Origin: Astrothelium macrocarpum
Lineage: Eukaryota; Ascomycota; Dothideomycetes; Trypetheliales; Trypetheliaceae
NCBI GenBank assembly: GCA_021030915.1
Contig: JAGEMR010000065.1
Coordinates: 98,851-162,850 of the forward strand
DNA length: 64,000 bases
Reading direction: 5' to 3'
Positions 12,350 to 24,496 of this stretch are shown here, piece after piece (positions within the stretch are counted from its first letter, which is position 1; each line of letters opens with the position of its first letter). Under the pieces are notes generated by a model. That model was not told the origin of the DNA and did no database searches. It worked only from the letters and a program-made list of their open reading frames with translations. The position numbers and the translations under genes are program-made.

Positions 12350-13182
12350 ATCCTCCTTCGAATTCACTATGCAATGACTTCCCATTGAAAGGCCACTTGT
12401 GACTTCGAATGTTGGGATGTCTTCCCCGTCGTGCCTTGAATAGCTTGTGGAGTATTCAATTGCTTATCAAATCACATTGATTTGATTAGCGATATGCTGA
12501 CTGATGTAAAGTTCATTTGTCCTGGTCAGTTAAGAAGGTTTTCGCAAAACTAAGCTAATACAATTGATAGGAATTACCCTTCAATCCTAAAATACTCTCC
12601 ACAGAAGGCCCACTCCAAAGCCTATATCATAACTTTCTTGATTCAGCAAGGCTAAAGCTCCACGTCGAAGATACTAGTTCACTGTCCATGGTTTGTCCTA
12701 CGTCCGATATTTTCAGGCTCATCAGGACAAGGACTGAGTAAATTGTGCGGATAATTGAGATCGATCGTTATTGCTGGCTTCTGCGTTTGCATGCAGCATA
12801 GGTCTACGCTTCAAGAGGAGCCGATCAAGGGCCGTGTTTCAAAGAAAATCAGAGTACCTACTATCGTCAGTCTCTCAATTCCTCATAACGGCTAGGAGGT
12901 CATCAACGTGGACGCATCAAACTTCAAGGACCTATATCAAGAAATTCGGCCTCTTCTGCAGGGCTCACTCCACGGAATCTAAGATCATCGGAACCCATGT
13001 GTACAATAGAACAAATGAATATCAGTATACACGGGGATAAGATGTCATTTAACCCCTTGATCACGAATTAGAACAGAATGAAGAGTTACACTCCTTCATC
13101 TGGGAAAGGTTCATCCCTCATCAGCTCAGTCAAATATGTACAAGAATTCAAGATCTCCCATTTTACCAGCCAGTCCCAAATT
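12350..13182. other. Convergent intergenic region
   Basis: About 830 bp between the 3' ends of rnh201 (plus) and the esterase gene (minus). I see no gene, only short open frames and AT-rich sequence. Confidence 0.5.
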
Positions 13183-14168
13183 TCACTCGCATTGAGAATA
13201 GTAACTATTCAGGACGGTGCAGGTATAAGGGCTTGCACAAGTCGTGGATCCAGTGTACCCAATACCACCACATTGCCCGTACTCAGCCACTGTTCCTCCA
13301 GCAGGGGATGTAGTCGGTGCGGTGCTGGGAGCCGTAGTAGGAGAGGAGCTTCCGGATGAAGCACTCAATTTGGAATTCACAAAGGTCAACGCAGCCTGGC
13401 CGTATTCGCTACCGTATCCTTGGTGGGTAGCGGCATCGTCACCGTTACAGCAGTATGGATCCGATGCGTCGCAGTAGGACTGGATCTTGGAGGCTTCGGG
13501 GCACTGGAAACCGGCTGGACGGGGTGCGAACTACGATACTTTAGAGCTGGTCTTTTGGTTTTAAAGGAAATCGAACTTACACCTTGCGCTGTACATGTGC
13601 CTACTTCGTAGGACAGGCCATAGATGTAGCGCGGGTCACCCATGAAGATCGCGGCCTTGATCTGATTGAGAGCAGAGGCTTGGATTGGGGTCGCGGTGCT
13701 CGACAGACCCTCATTGGTATCGCCGCCACCACAGAAGGCGTCGTCGAAAATTTGACCACCCTTCATTCCGTATCAAAATCCGGACGTAGCAACAAAGATT
13801 CGGCTTCAACGTACCTGAGAGTAACCGACCAACACCAGCTGAGTGTCTGGGCACTCCGTGTTGAAGCTATTTACCGCTTGTGCCGCAGCGCTCACGCCGT
13901 CAATCACACTTTGTGCATAACTCACGTCCCCACAACTAGACTGTCCACCACATGCTGGATAGTTGATAGCCTCAGACGTAGCACCGGGGTGGGCATTGAG
14001 GATCAGGTCAACGACTGTGCCAGCGGAACCATATCCGGCTGGAGCCGTAGTTTCACGCGCCCCGAAGACGTGGATGTTTGGGCAGGACTGGCGCTTGCCG
14101 ATATCCAAGGGGGAGGTAAAGCCAAGGGCAATAAAGATGGCGCTGGCCAAGGTGGTCTTGGTGAACAT
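13183..14168 (-). CDS. Secreted CE5 acetylxylan esterase/cutinase-family enzyme with CBM1
   Basis: A secreted serine esterase of carbohydrate esterase family 5, most likely removing acetyl groups from xylan in plant cell walls. Exons are 13815-14168, 13581-13760 and 13183-13530 (introns 54 and 50 bp), giving 293 aa. A signal peptide (MFTKTTLASAIFIALGFTSP) is followed by a short propeptide ending in KR. The catalytic domain has the serine motif LVGYSQGGQIFDD, split by the first intron, and the SDPYCCNGDDAATHQGYG block that supplies Asp and His. Its cysteine pattern fits acetylxylan esterase better than cutinase. A Ser/Thr/Pro linker leads to a C-terminal fungal cellulose-binding module (YGQCGGIGYTGSTTC to the final cysteine). 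The architecture matches the Trichoderma AXE1 type. Transcription is probably carbon-source dependent, but I found no defined site. Confidence 0.93.
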
Positions 14169-15628
14169 GTTGGATTAATTAATCAAGTATAGGATGGTTG
14201 ATTTTTGGATGAGAAAGCAAATGAACGAGAGACGGAGGAGATTGTTATATACAGAGAGACTGACGGTATACCAGCAAGCTATTACATACAACAGCGCCTT
14301 CTGCCATAAACAAAATAGAGTAGTAGATGAAATGGCTAAACTGGGAGCGACCGTAATAGGAGACATCCATTCCACCGAATACTTTAGCCGTTGATATATA
14401 CTATGAGAAAATAGCTTCCCTACCTTGTTATCTCTTGCAAGTCACCTTGCTCTCAAGTCAAGTATCCGAGTAATTATAAGGATGGTCATCTGTAGAGAAT
14501 AGAGTGATTTAGCCGAAATATACCACGAAAACCCTAACCGGTCCGACCCTGTTGTCCGAAATGGTCAAATGACAACTCATAACTCGAGGACAAGGAAATA
14601 CCCCTTGCAGCCGGCTTTTCCTGTTAGAATTATGGGGTAAGCTAGCACATGTCATTGGTTGGGACACTGAGAAGCTGACTCTGAATTTAACCTGTTTTCG
14701 CTCCACGTGGCGATCTCCCAGAACGTGTGAATTGGCTAAATGGGATTATCTACAGCCACTCAAAGGGGGAAAGCCTCAGTTGAGTTTTGAGGCTTCAATC
14801 AAGTGATTTCTGGGGAGTGAGCAATTATGTTCATGGGAACGAACTTACTGTTGTTATGCCCGGGGGCCTTTCAATTGAATTTTGACGGTCCAAAAAGAAA
14901 AGTGCAATCTAAGAAAAAGCTACCTCCTATGGTATCTCATAGAGTCGACTAACGATACTCAATTTTCTGCTTCGATTTCTGGACAGGCTCAAGCAAAATC
15001 TGTGGATTCACACACCGCGACTTTATTCATGCCCGACGTCCCTCAGAATGCTGGCGCAACCCGGTCAAGGAAATCCACAATGACATACTCTATTGTGAGG
15101 ACTTATTGATTTTGGAACAAGCCAACTGCACAAGATCAGCTTTTCAACATGAATATGCCCATTTTCAATGTTTAGAACACGCTGATCTATTAGCCAATTG
15201 AAGGGACCCAGTGTGTTCACCGAGTAAATTTCCTGCGCAAAGATTATTTATTGCAGACATGTAACTTAGGAAGAATTAGTCGATGTTAGGAGTACTAACT
15301 CATAACTCTTGCTAATGCTATGCCCTGGAGGACCTCAATCGAATCCTCTACTATTACGATCCTAAACTCTCTGTAGTCTCCTCATCAATGACAACGTCCG
15401 ACGAAAGATGAAAGTCAGGAACCATTTAGTCAAATTTTGACCGCGCGAAGAATTTAGATAGTGTGACATTGGATTGATAGTCTTGGTACTTCTATTACTA
15501 TACCCGAGCGGGCCTTAATTGAATATTAATGTTTGAAAGAAACAAGTTGGAATCTCAGTAAAAAGCCATCAACTAGTCATCGGCTCAATTAAACTAATCT
15601 TGTTCAGGGGGGGCCTCAGTCGAATTTT
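14169..15628. repeat. Intergenic region with a degenerate dispersed repeat
   Basis: No gene is visible in these 1.46 kb. A short motif recurs in the same orientation at about 14851-14884, 15316-15350, 15495-15530 and 15602-15632, each with the form (TGCCCGGGNGGGCCTCAATY) followed by GAAT and T-rich sequence. The copies at 14851 and 15495 stay similar for roughly 50 bp further on. The last copy overlaps the stop codon region of the chromodomain gene. The copies differ mainly by transitions. Confidence 0.45.
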
Positions 15629-18600
15629 CTACTTCTGCAACCCCAATTTCTTTGCAATTTCTTCATCGATAGGGACATCCTGCCAAACGTTCTTCACAAA
15701 CCACTCACTGGGCACTACAGCCAGATGCTGGAACCTCTCCTGCCAGCGTTTCGTCTCTGGCGTCTCTGCATCCGGCACCACGATATAGAACTTCCGCGCC
15801 GCCTCCGCCTGCTTGATGATGAAGTCCGCAAACCACTCCGCCAGCAAAACCCTCGCCTCTGCTGGATCGTTCTCGCGCAGATCATCGTACCTGTAAAATA
15901 CTTCGGGGTCGGGGGTGATGAGGTTTGCGGGCTGATCGGGGTCAATTTCGAGAATCGGACCTGCATGACGGGCTTCGTAATTGGACCATGGGAGATCATG
16001 AAGGTAGTGCCACATTATGAAATGCTCATTGCTGCGCCGGCTATCGAGAATCTTCTCAAGGAACCCGACGATGTTTGGGCGTGCGACAAGGTGCCAGCTC
16101 TGGCGGATGAGATCCTTGGGCAAGGCGTTGACGAACTTCATAATGATGTGGACCGCTTGTAATGGCTGTTCCAAGATGACTTCATCAGTTAGGAGGATCA
16201 TGCCGCCTTCGGGAAAGAGCTTAATGACAGACCAGTTGTTGGTCGGGAGATCCGGAACGCCGGTTATTGGATCTGGAAGGGGATTGCAACCGATTTGGAA
16301 TGTGTTCCAGAGTTGACCGCGGGTAAGAAATTTGTAGAGATTCGGAACTTTGTGGAAGCACACGAAGTCTGAGTGGAACTGCAGTAATACGAAAAGGCAA
16401 TTAGTAACCGACAGAGATTTTTCCAAGAGATACATTGTCGAAGCGGCCAAGGGATACTTACCACGATAGTTCCAGAAGTAACATTGTAAAGCTTGGAAAA
16501 CTTCTTCCAACCCCCTTTCTTGGGAGTATAGACTTTTGCTTTACAGGCAGCGAAAAACTTGGTGAGCAATTCAATTTCATCCTCGTGTCCAGGGTGGTAC
16601 ATAAGGAAAACATTGTGCTCGATAGCTTTCTTCGTCTTCCCGTCGTTCCAGGTGAAGAAGCCTTTGGAGGTAAAGCCGAGGACCTCACGACACAGAGTGA
16701 GAATGGGAGCCTCACTTTTTACATTCATTTCGAGCGACGATGTGGGTCCAGACTCTGGTGGGGGTCCAGCAACTGGCTTGTGAATATAGAAGCGGAGCTT
16801 TGCATCTGTAGCAATGTTGTTGACCCAAGACAAGAATTGCCATAATCCATCTTCGATACCACACACGACCATTGTGAAGTTTTGGTGGAAGTAAAGTGCT
16901 CCACTCAAATGCAGTTTGAGATGCTGCGCAAATGCGTCCAAGTCTGGGCCGCCCCCAGAAGCTGGAGAAATCGAGCCCTGTGCTCGATCGTCTGGCTTTT
17001 CCTACGATTCAGAATTAGCATGTTTGTGGTTTTCGTTCAGTTGGATCTTACCGAAATGACGTGATCACGGTATTCTCGAGCCACAGCCATGTGTTCGAGA
17101 TTGAATACAGGGTTTGGTCCAGTCTGAGCTATTAGAGCATTCATAACGTCCGATTCCATATCATGCATGTTAATTTGGACATGCTTCATAGTCTCCTCCG
17201 CATTCTCTTGCAATACAGGTAAGCCCAAGGTTGCAACGAGAGTATCCTGCACAGGGGAGTGCTGTACAGTTGTCGCTAGAACCGACTCCTGCTCAGGTAC
17301 TTTCTTAACATTACTAGCTTCGGCCCTTTTCTCTGGGGTTTCACGCGGATAGAAGGATTGCATGGGCTTGACCTTTGTAAGATCAATGGGAATTATTCCC
17401 GCTGGATCAGGATCAGGTTCGCGACCAGTAGGTCTCTTTCCCTTGTTCCACTGTGGTCGGCCCCAGTTGCTGAAAATTTGTTTAGGTGCATATTTCCCTG
17501 AGACAAGTGTGAGTGATGGACTTTACAAAAAAACATAATGGGAAGATAAAATCTAAAGCAGTTTACAAAGACTGTTTGGTTTATTTTGTAGACCGACGCC
17601 AAAGAAGAACATCAAATCAAAGGCATGGCAAATAGTGTGTTGAACAAACAAGGTGCTGACACGTTAAGGGCGGAATTAGAAATAAATCTGACCTCCAGAA
17701 TTGGCTGCACGTTTTGTGGTGTTGGCTGAGCCAGGAGCCGATGCTGCCTGATTACGGTTGCTTCGCGAAATAGTAGAAGCTGGAAGACTTGTTTCACGTT
17801 GGTGAAGTATTTCTTGGGTATGACGTTTCTGGGGAGATGCATGTGGTCCATCTTCAGGGTTGGACGATCCAATGTTTCGCTGCTTCGGAGAAGTTTCCGA
17901 CAGAGTGCGGTCATCATTTTTAGGTGCTGGATCACTGCCAAATAACTCTTCATTTAAGTCATTTGGTTTCTTCAGCGGGGAACTGTCATCTTCCAGAGTG
18001 TTCGAAGGCTCCTCGGCCATCAGCTTATCGTCTTCAGGAATTGGATCACTGCCAAATAGCTCTTCATATATATCAATTGTTTTCTTTGGTGCGGGACTGC
18101 CATCTTCTATGATGTTCGGAATCTCTTGGTCCATCATCTCTTCATCTTCCGGGAAGCCGTTTTCAGGTTGGGATCCTTCCGATTCTACAGACTCTGAAGC
18201 GACATCTCCTAGGGTGTTGGAGGGCTCCTGATCCACCATATCTTCGTCTTCTGAGAAAGCGTATTTAGGTTGAGGTCCTTCTAAATCCACAGAGTCTAAA
18301 AATCCGGATAATGTACGGGCTGCTCGTTTCCCTCGACGCTGAAGGTGACGTTCGTTGCGGCGCTTGTCCTCTTCTTTGACACTTTCGTAAAACTCCTCAA
18401 TATTGAACTCGATTTCTACACCTCGCGCGATCCTGGACTTTCTGGTTTTCCATTCCTGCAGAGGGACGTTAGTTGTAAACATGTTGGCGGGTTCCCATGT
18501 AGCTCGATGAAGCGGGTAATCTTCCCATCGCACAAGGTAGATCGGAGCATCGTTTTCGTCAACTCCTTCGGCAAGAATAGTGTCAACAAAATACTTTGAT

Positions 18601-18683
18601 CTGGGGGTACTTGCGGGTGTTGAGTCGACTGAGGAGTCGTCATCGTCGGAAGACATGATGACCTCTCCTGTTGGTGAAGCCAT
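15629..18683 (-). CDS. Chromodomain protein, 908 aa
   Basis: A probable heterochromatin-associated protein. Exons are 17693-18683, 17052-17497, 16462-17001 and 15629-16378 (introns 195, 50 and 83 bp), in frame over 908 codons. After an acidic leader (SSDDDDSSVDS) residues about 30-85 form a chromodomain: SKYFVDTILAEGV, then YLVRWEDYPLHRATWEP, with the aromatic cage positions Y, W and W present. A basic helix follows. Residues 110-300 are acidic and contain three imperfect repeats around EELFGSDP and DMVDQEP-like units. The C-terminal half is globular and includes GRPQWNKGKRPTGREPDP, CGIEDGLWQFLSW and a final PETKRWQERFQHLAVVPSEW. I do not recognise the C-terminal domain with certainty. Fungal precedents with this layout include HP1-associated CDP-2-like and Chp1-like proteins, so histone H3K9-methyl reading is an inference. 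The gene is divergent from the Rab gene. Confidence 0.85.
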
Positions 18684-19394
18684 GGCGCAATGAGAACCGT
18701 TATGGGTCTTGGATCGAATGTGATTGGGATCAAGCTGGCATGTCGTGGCAGTGATCCCAATTGACGAATCCGTTGCTGTCTATTGTCCTTGCGCCTCCAC
18801 GCAGTACCAGCTGTTAACTTGTGAGCTTATTCAGAATAGCTCAATTATGATGCGTAAAATTGAGATCCGATTGAGAAGAGCAATACGAAATATTTTACGC
18901 GACTCTGTCTCGTATTGAGAGTAACTTATCCTCTTCGACCAGGTGCCTGCGGTGATTTTTACGTACGTACAAGTTGACAAGAGTTTATGCTACTTGGATC
19001 ATCTGGCCCAGATGAGCGATCTTACTGCAGCGCTTAGAACAGTGGTTTCGCGGATTGCGAATCTTGGCGGAGCAAGATGTCGACAACAAACAAACGAACG
19101 CGAAAAGTGACTATACGTGTGCCTGGACGCCCGAGCTTTGCACTAAGCCTATCACGAAAGCCTGACCAGATTGGGGATCGAATCACGTGCTAGGCAGACC
19201 CTGGTTTCCCGCAGTGCCGCTTTCACTGAGAGACGTGTTTGAAGTCCAAGCTCACAATACACTTACGCAACGTCGCATACTGACAATCCTTTGCGCCCAA
19301 TTTTCTGTCAACTTCTCGAATCTCGTCTTCTCTGCAGCTGAACTTAAGAATTTCACAATAATCATTCCGGAATTGTCCCCAGCTATACACTCTC
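18684..19394. promoter_or_regulatory. Divergent promoter region, chromodomain gene and Rab11
   Basis: About 710 bp between two start codons on opposite strands. It should contain both promoters and 5' untranslated regions. No specific factor site stood out. Confidence 0.4.
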
Positions 19395-20280
19395 ATGGCG
19401 AACGACGAATACGATGTGAGGCACACCCTAGGCAGACACTGTTTCAAATGCTAACATGACTTTTGTTTCGTAGTTCCTCTTCAAAGGTATGATGCCCTGA
19501 CCGCTGTTGACTTCATCATTCGGATGCTGAAGCTCCCTCTGCAGTTGTTCTGATTGGAGACTCGGGAGTCGGTAAATCCAATCTGCTCAGTCGTTTCACC
19601 AGGAACGAATTCAATCTCGACTCCAAGTCCACAATCGGCGTTGAATTCGCAACCCGTTCTATTCAAGTCGATTCGAAGACTATCAAGGCACAGATCTGGG
19701 ATACTGCCGGTCAGGAACGGTATCGTGCCATCACTTCCGCCTACTACAGAGGTGCAGTTGGTGCACTGCTCGTCTACGACATCAGCAAGCAGAATACCTA
19801 CGACAACGTCACACGATGGCTGAAGGAGCTAAGAGACCATGCTGACTCCAACATTGTCATTATGCTGGTTGGAAACAAGAGTGATTTGCGGCACCTCAGA
19901 GCCGTGCCTACAGAAGATGCCAAGGCCTTCGCGAGTACGCAGGCCAGGAAAAACAAATGCTGAAGTCACCGGGGCTGATCAGTTTAATTAGGCGAGAATA
20001 ATTTGTCCTTTATCGAGACGTCCGCTCTCGACGCCAGCAACGTGGAGCTGGCCTTTCAGAATATCCTGACGGGTACGTAGCCTCAGAAGGACCACGCTGT
20101 GATTGTGCACTTTCTGGAATATGAGTACTGATACTGTTTGTTTCTACAGAGATCTACCGAATCGTGTCTCAGAAAGCTCTTGACCAAGGCGAGAATCCAC
20201 AGAACCCAATGGGACCACGAACTACCATTGAGATAAGCAAGCCCGCAGATGAGGGTCCAAAGGGAGGGAAATGTTGCTAG
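19395..20280 (+). CDS. ypt31: Rab GTPase of the Rab11/Ypt31 group
   Basis: Rab11/Ypt31 controls exit from the trans-Golgi and recycling endosomes and delivers secretory vesicles to the hyphal tip. Five exons are read: 19395-19415, 19474-19486 (13 nt), 19545-19934, 19992-20072 and 20150-20280, with introns of 57 to 77 bp; the product is 211 aa. All G motifs are visible: GDSGVGKSNLLSRF (P-loop), a switch I containing STIGVEF, WDTAGQERYRAITSAYYRGA (switch II), GNKSDL and ETSAL. The sequence ends GGKCC, a double-cysteine geranylgeranylation site. The switch II region and the NEFNLDSKSTIGVEFATRSI segment are of the Rab11 subgroup. The first two exons supply only MANDEYDFLFK, so gene finders often miss them. 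Confidence 0.95.
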
Positions 20281-20863
20281 AAAGTTCACGTGATACCAAG
20301 GTCGACTGTTACGGCTATATGAGGCTTGTAGGTTTGTATGATGGCTTTATTTAGGTAAGGGGGTTACATTTCCTAGGTTGGCGTGGGGCATGAGCCTGAC
20401 AGATTGTGTTTGCAGTATTGGCGTCCTGAGGGTCTTTTCGGACAGCCTTGTTAGACTCGTTGAAATTTAATTATTTATTCGGAATTGACCGGCATATGAA
20501 ATGCGATAGAGATGAGACATGTTACCGTTCGAGGTAGCAGACCTATTAATATGTGGATTTCGGATGCACATGAAGCAAGTGATGAATTGAGAAAAGTCTG
20601 CAAATTAACAAATGTGGTCAATAACCATGGAAAATCCTCGATAGAATATAACAAAAAGATAAAAAGGACTTTACGTCCAGAAGGTCTCCCCACGTTGATT
20701 CAAGCATTGAATTTGGTTGAGCCGTCGTCGAGTCCGCCAAGGTTTTGTCCAGATCTGGCTATTTTCCTGGTTCTCGTTCCCAACTTCACCCTGCTCTTAC
20801 AGAGCTCCTCCATCAACCATCCATATCCTCTCTACTCTTTACTTCAGCTCTTGACATCTCGAC
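20281..20863. other. Intergenic, Rab11 to ATP synthase beta
   Basis: About 580 bp holding the 3' region of the Rab gene and the promoter of atp2. An open frame crossing this stretch from 20512 runs into the first atp2 exons in a different frame and is a shadow. No specific site recognised. Confidence 0.45.
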
Positions 20864-22843
20864 ATGCTCAAGAGGTATGCATTTCATATATCGAGAGTGC
20901 AATTGAGATAGGTTTCAAGCTACTGACCAACTCGATAGCGGAATCGCCCGGTCGCTACGAGCCTCTGCGCTTCGCAGGCCATCGCCTATATCTCCCCAAC
21001 GCGCCATCAGACCCATCCAAAAGAGCTTTGCACCAGCTCTTCAGGCAAGATTTGCCAGTACGCAGGATGGCAGGATCCATCAGGTCATTGGTCCTGTTGT
21101 GGACGGTATGCCGACGCTCCCGGCAAAGCTACCAGCCAAAGCTTTCGAGCTTTCGGAGCTTGGTAAACAACACGCTGAAGTACTTTCACTGACACCAATC
21201 ACAGTAAAATTCGATACTGAGCAGCTTCCACCCATTCTTAATGCTCTTGAGACCGACAATGGCGGCAACAGACTTGTGCTGGAGGTTTCGGTATGGAATT
21301 TCTCGGGTTTGATGGAACGTGCACTGACGGAACGTAGCAACATATGGGTGAAAATGTTGTCCGATGCATTGCTATGGACGGTGAGCGCAGCCGCGTACAA
21401 CGAGCGAAAATTCAAATACTAATGTTTTGATTGTCAAGGTACCGAGGGTCTTGTTCGTGGATCCAAGGCTACCGACACTGGCGCCCCCATTACCATTCCC
21501 GTCGGCCACGGTACTCTCGGTCGCATTATGAATGTCACTGGAGATCCAATCGACGAGCGTGGCCCTATCAAGGCCACAAAGCGCTTACCTATCCATGCTG
21601 ACCCTCCCGAATTCGTTGACCAATCGACGTCTGCCGATGTGCTTGTTACAGGTATCAAGGTCGTCGACCTTTTGGCTCCGTATGCTCGAGGTGGAAAGAT
21701 CGGACTCTTTGGTGGTGCTGGTGTCGGAAAGACTGTGTTCATTCAGGAGCTCATTGTATGCGAAATCGTCCTCGTACCATCCATCTCGTAGATCACTGAC
21801 TTGAATTAGAACAACATTGCCAAAGCACATGGTGGTTTCTCAGTGTTTACTGGTGTCGGCGAGCGAACCCGTGAGGGTAACGACTTGTACCATGAAATGC
21901 AAGAAACGCGTGTCATTCAGCTTGACGGCGAGTCCAAGGTCGCACTGGTGTTCGGTCAAATGAACGAACCACCTGGAGCTCGGGCTCGTGTCGCTCTCAC
22001 TGGTTTGACTGTTGCCGAATACTTCCGTGACGAAGAAGGACAAGACGGTGGGCAACATGGTCAATGTAGATGTGAAAATTTTGGCTGACATGTAGCAGTG
22101 CTACTCTTCATTGACAACATTTTCCGTTTCACTCAAGCTGGTTCCGAAGTGTCTGCCTTGCTTGGTCGTATCCCATCTGCTGTCGGTTACCAACCCACTC
22201 TTGCCGTCGATATGGGTGCTATGCAAGAACGTATCACCACCACCCAAAAGGGCTCGATTACGTCTGTGCAAGCCGTCTATGTCCCTGCCGATGACTTGAC
22301 AGATCCTGCTCCCGCCACCACCTTTGCTCACTTGGACGCCACCACTGTACTGTCGCGTGGTATCTCTGAGTTGGGCATCTACCCTGCCGTCGACCCTCTC
22401 GACTCAACTTCTCGTATGTTGGATCCCCGTATCGTTGGAGAAGACCACTACAACACTGCCACTCGCGTCCAGCAGATGCTTCAAGAGTACAAATCACTGC
22501 AAGATATCATTGCCATTCTTGGTATGGATGAGTTGTCAGAAGCCGACAAACTTACCGTCGAGCGTGCACGGAAGCTGCAACGTTTCCTGAGTCAGCCTTT
22601 TACTGTTGCTCAGGTCTTCACGGGTATCGAGGGCAAGCTTGTGGATTTGAAGGACACAATCAGGAGCTTCAAGAGCATCATGAGTGGAGAGTGCGATGAC
22701 ATGCCAGAAGGTATTGAATTCCGAGTACATTTTTGTTCTAAATATCTAACCATTGCGTTTTAGGTGCTTTCTACATGGTTGGTGACATCGAGTCTGCACG
22801 CGCAAAAGGAGAGAAGATTCTTGCGGATCTTCAGAAATCATAG
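20864..22843 (+). CDS. atp2: Mitochondrial ATP synthase F1 subunit beta
   Basis: The catalytic subunit of the mitochondrial F1 ATPase. Eight exons: 20864-20874, 20939-21105, 21205-21290, 21338-21380, 21439-21755, 21810-22047, 22099-22710 and 22764-22843; introns are 47-99 bp and the product is 517 aa. The first exon is only 11 nt (MLK plus two bases). The first 45 or so residues are basic and Ser/Ala-rich without acids, a mitochondrial presequence (SGIARSLRASALRRPSPIS). The Walker A site is GGAGVGKTVFIQELI, ended by the fifth intron. The catalytic region GVGERTREGNDLY, Walker B (VLLFIDNIFRFTQAGSEVSA) and the DDLTDPAP element are all present. The C-terminus, reached through the last intron, is AFYMVGDIESARAKGEKIL. 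The many introns in the 5' half are usual for fungal atp2 genes. Nothing suggests inactivation. Confidence 0.97.
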
Positions 22844-23437
22844 ACGGGGACAAGAAAAGTTTTGCCATTTCAGAAACTCAAGACCGCCCCAGTTCAGACA
22901 GCTGGTCGTCCTGTACAGTAGATAAAGACGACCAAAGTTTGGCAAGGGTAGAGCACCTGGAGCGGACCGGAAAGGCGACAATTCCCCTTGTAGTCGTAGA
23001 TCTCAGTCTCATTTCCTTTGTTCAAATAGCCAGCTAGCTAAGTGAGTGGTTGTTGAGTTTGCAAAATTTCTAGCCGTGTATCGAGATGATTGGTGATGCG
23101 ATACTACCTGATGAGTTTGAACTCGATCTAGAATGACGGGGTTGATCTTTCGTCGAATTTAGCGACAGGTAGAGCTGCAAATGTGCAAATCTTGTCTGGG
23201 TACCTGCAGTAATAGCTCGCGGGTTGAGTGGTCGGGAGCTGTCTGTACCAGCAAAACGCTACCGAGGTGGAGCCGCTCTGACATACGCTCGACTACCAAG
23301 AGAAGACAGCTCTCCGAACAACCACGCGAGCTCTACAGCCCAAACCCCCACCTCACAAACACTCCCCCACTACTGATTCGGCATCCTACGTTGATCAATT
23401 AATTCTCAAGAAGCTTTAGCTTCAACCTTTCGTGGCG
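22844..23437. other. Intergenic, atp2 to adenylate kinase
   Basis: About 590 bp holding the 3' region of atp2 and the promoter of adk1. Just before the adk1 start lies a C-rich stretch (about 23335-23380) such as often precedes highly expressed fungal genes. No other feature recognised. Confidence 0.4.
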
Positions 23438-23975
23438 ATGGCTCCAATAACAGAGGAAGTGGCCCAGTCCCTTCTAGACACTGTCAATAGGCTGGAAGCG
23501 CGGTTACAACAGCTCGAGGCAAAGATAGATGGCAAACCAACTAGCAGCTCGTCTTCAGAATCAATGCGCATGATCATAATGGGTCCTCCTGGTTCCGGTG
23601 AGTTCCAATCGCAAGTTGTCGTCGCGACATCCTCGTGCTTTCGCATGCTCACGGAAACCCCGTTACAGGCAAGGGAACACAGGCGCCACAAATAAAAGAG
23701 AAATATGGGTGCTGTCATCTCGTATGCTATCTATTCCTTCGATTCCGGGCTTCCGCGCTCACACAATTAGGCTACGGGAGACATGCTTCGCGCACAAGTC
23801 GCAAAGAAAACAGCCCTCGGGCGGGAAGCAAAGAAGATCATGGACGCCGGTGGTCTCGTTAACGACGAGATCATGATCAACATGATCCGCTCCGAGCTCG
23901 AGAGCAATCCCGAATGCAAGAACGGGTAGGCACAACCACATTCCCACCCAGCCTACCCACCTCCGCTTTCTTCCA

Positions 23976-24010
<35 letters not shown>

Positions 24011-24496
24011 CACCTTCTCTCCCCCACCCACAGCTTCATCCTCGACGGCTTCCCACGCACAGTGCCGCAAGCCGAGAAGCTCGACACCATGCTCTCGGCG
24101 CGGCAGCAGAAGCTGCAGCACGCCATCGAGCTGCAGATCGACGACCAGCTGCTGGTGTCGCGCATCACGGGCCGGCTGGTGCACCCGGCGTCGGGCCGCT
24201 CGTACCACCGCGTCTTCAACCCGCCGCAGACGCCCATGACCGACGACGTGACGGGCGAGCCGCTGATCCAGCGGTCCGACGACAACGAGGCCACGCTGCG
24301 CAAGCGCCTCGCCACCTACCACGACCAGACCTCGCCCGTCGTCGGCTACTACCAGCGCACGGGCATCTGGAAGCCCGTCGATGCGAGCCAGGAGCCCGGC
24401 CAGGTGTGGCAGAGCTTGGTGAAGTGCTTTGAGGGGAAGCAGGGCGTGAGTGGGAGTGGTGGGGGGCTGTTGAATAAGTTGGGATTGAAGAATTGA
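23438..24496 (+). CDS. adk1: Adenylate kinase
   Basis: Interconverts ATP plus AMP and two ADP in cytosol and mitochondrial intermembrane space. Exons are 23438-23597, 23669-23721, 23771-23925 and 24034-24496 (introns 71, 49 and 108 bp), giving 276 aa. An N-terminal coiled segment of about 40 residues (LLDTVNRLEARLQQLEAKI) precedes the core. The P-loop GPPGSGKGTQAP is split by intron 1, ATGDMLRAQV (AMP binding) begins exon 3, and FILDGFPRTVPQAEKLD begins exon 4. The lid domain GRLVHPASGRSYHRVFNPP and QRSDDNEATLRKRL follow. Its length and long lid fit the eukaryotic AK2/Adk1 type. The ATG at 23438 was preferred to a nearby GTG. The last exon is markedly GC-rich compared with the first three (see findings), and intron 3 holds a CA repeat. 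Confidence 0.96.
23972..24008. repeat. CA dinucleotide microsatellite in adk1 intron 3
   Basis: A nearly perfect CA tract of about 17 units lies between a C-rich region and the acceptor site. Length polymorphism between isolates is likely. Confidence 0.95.
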
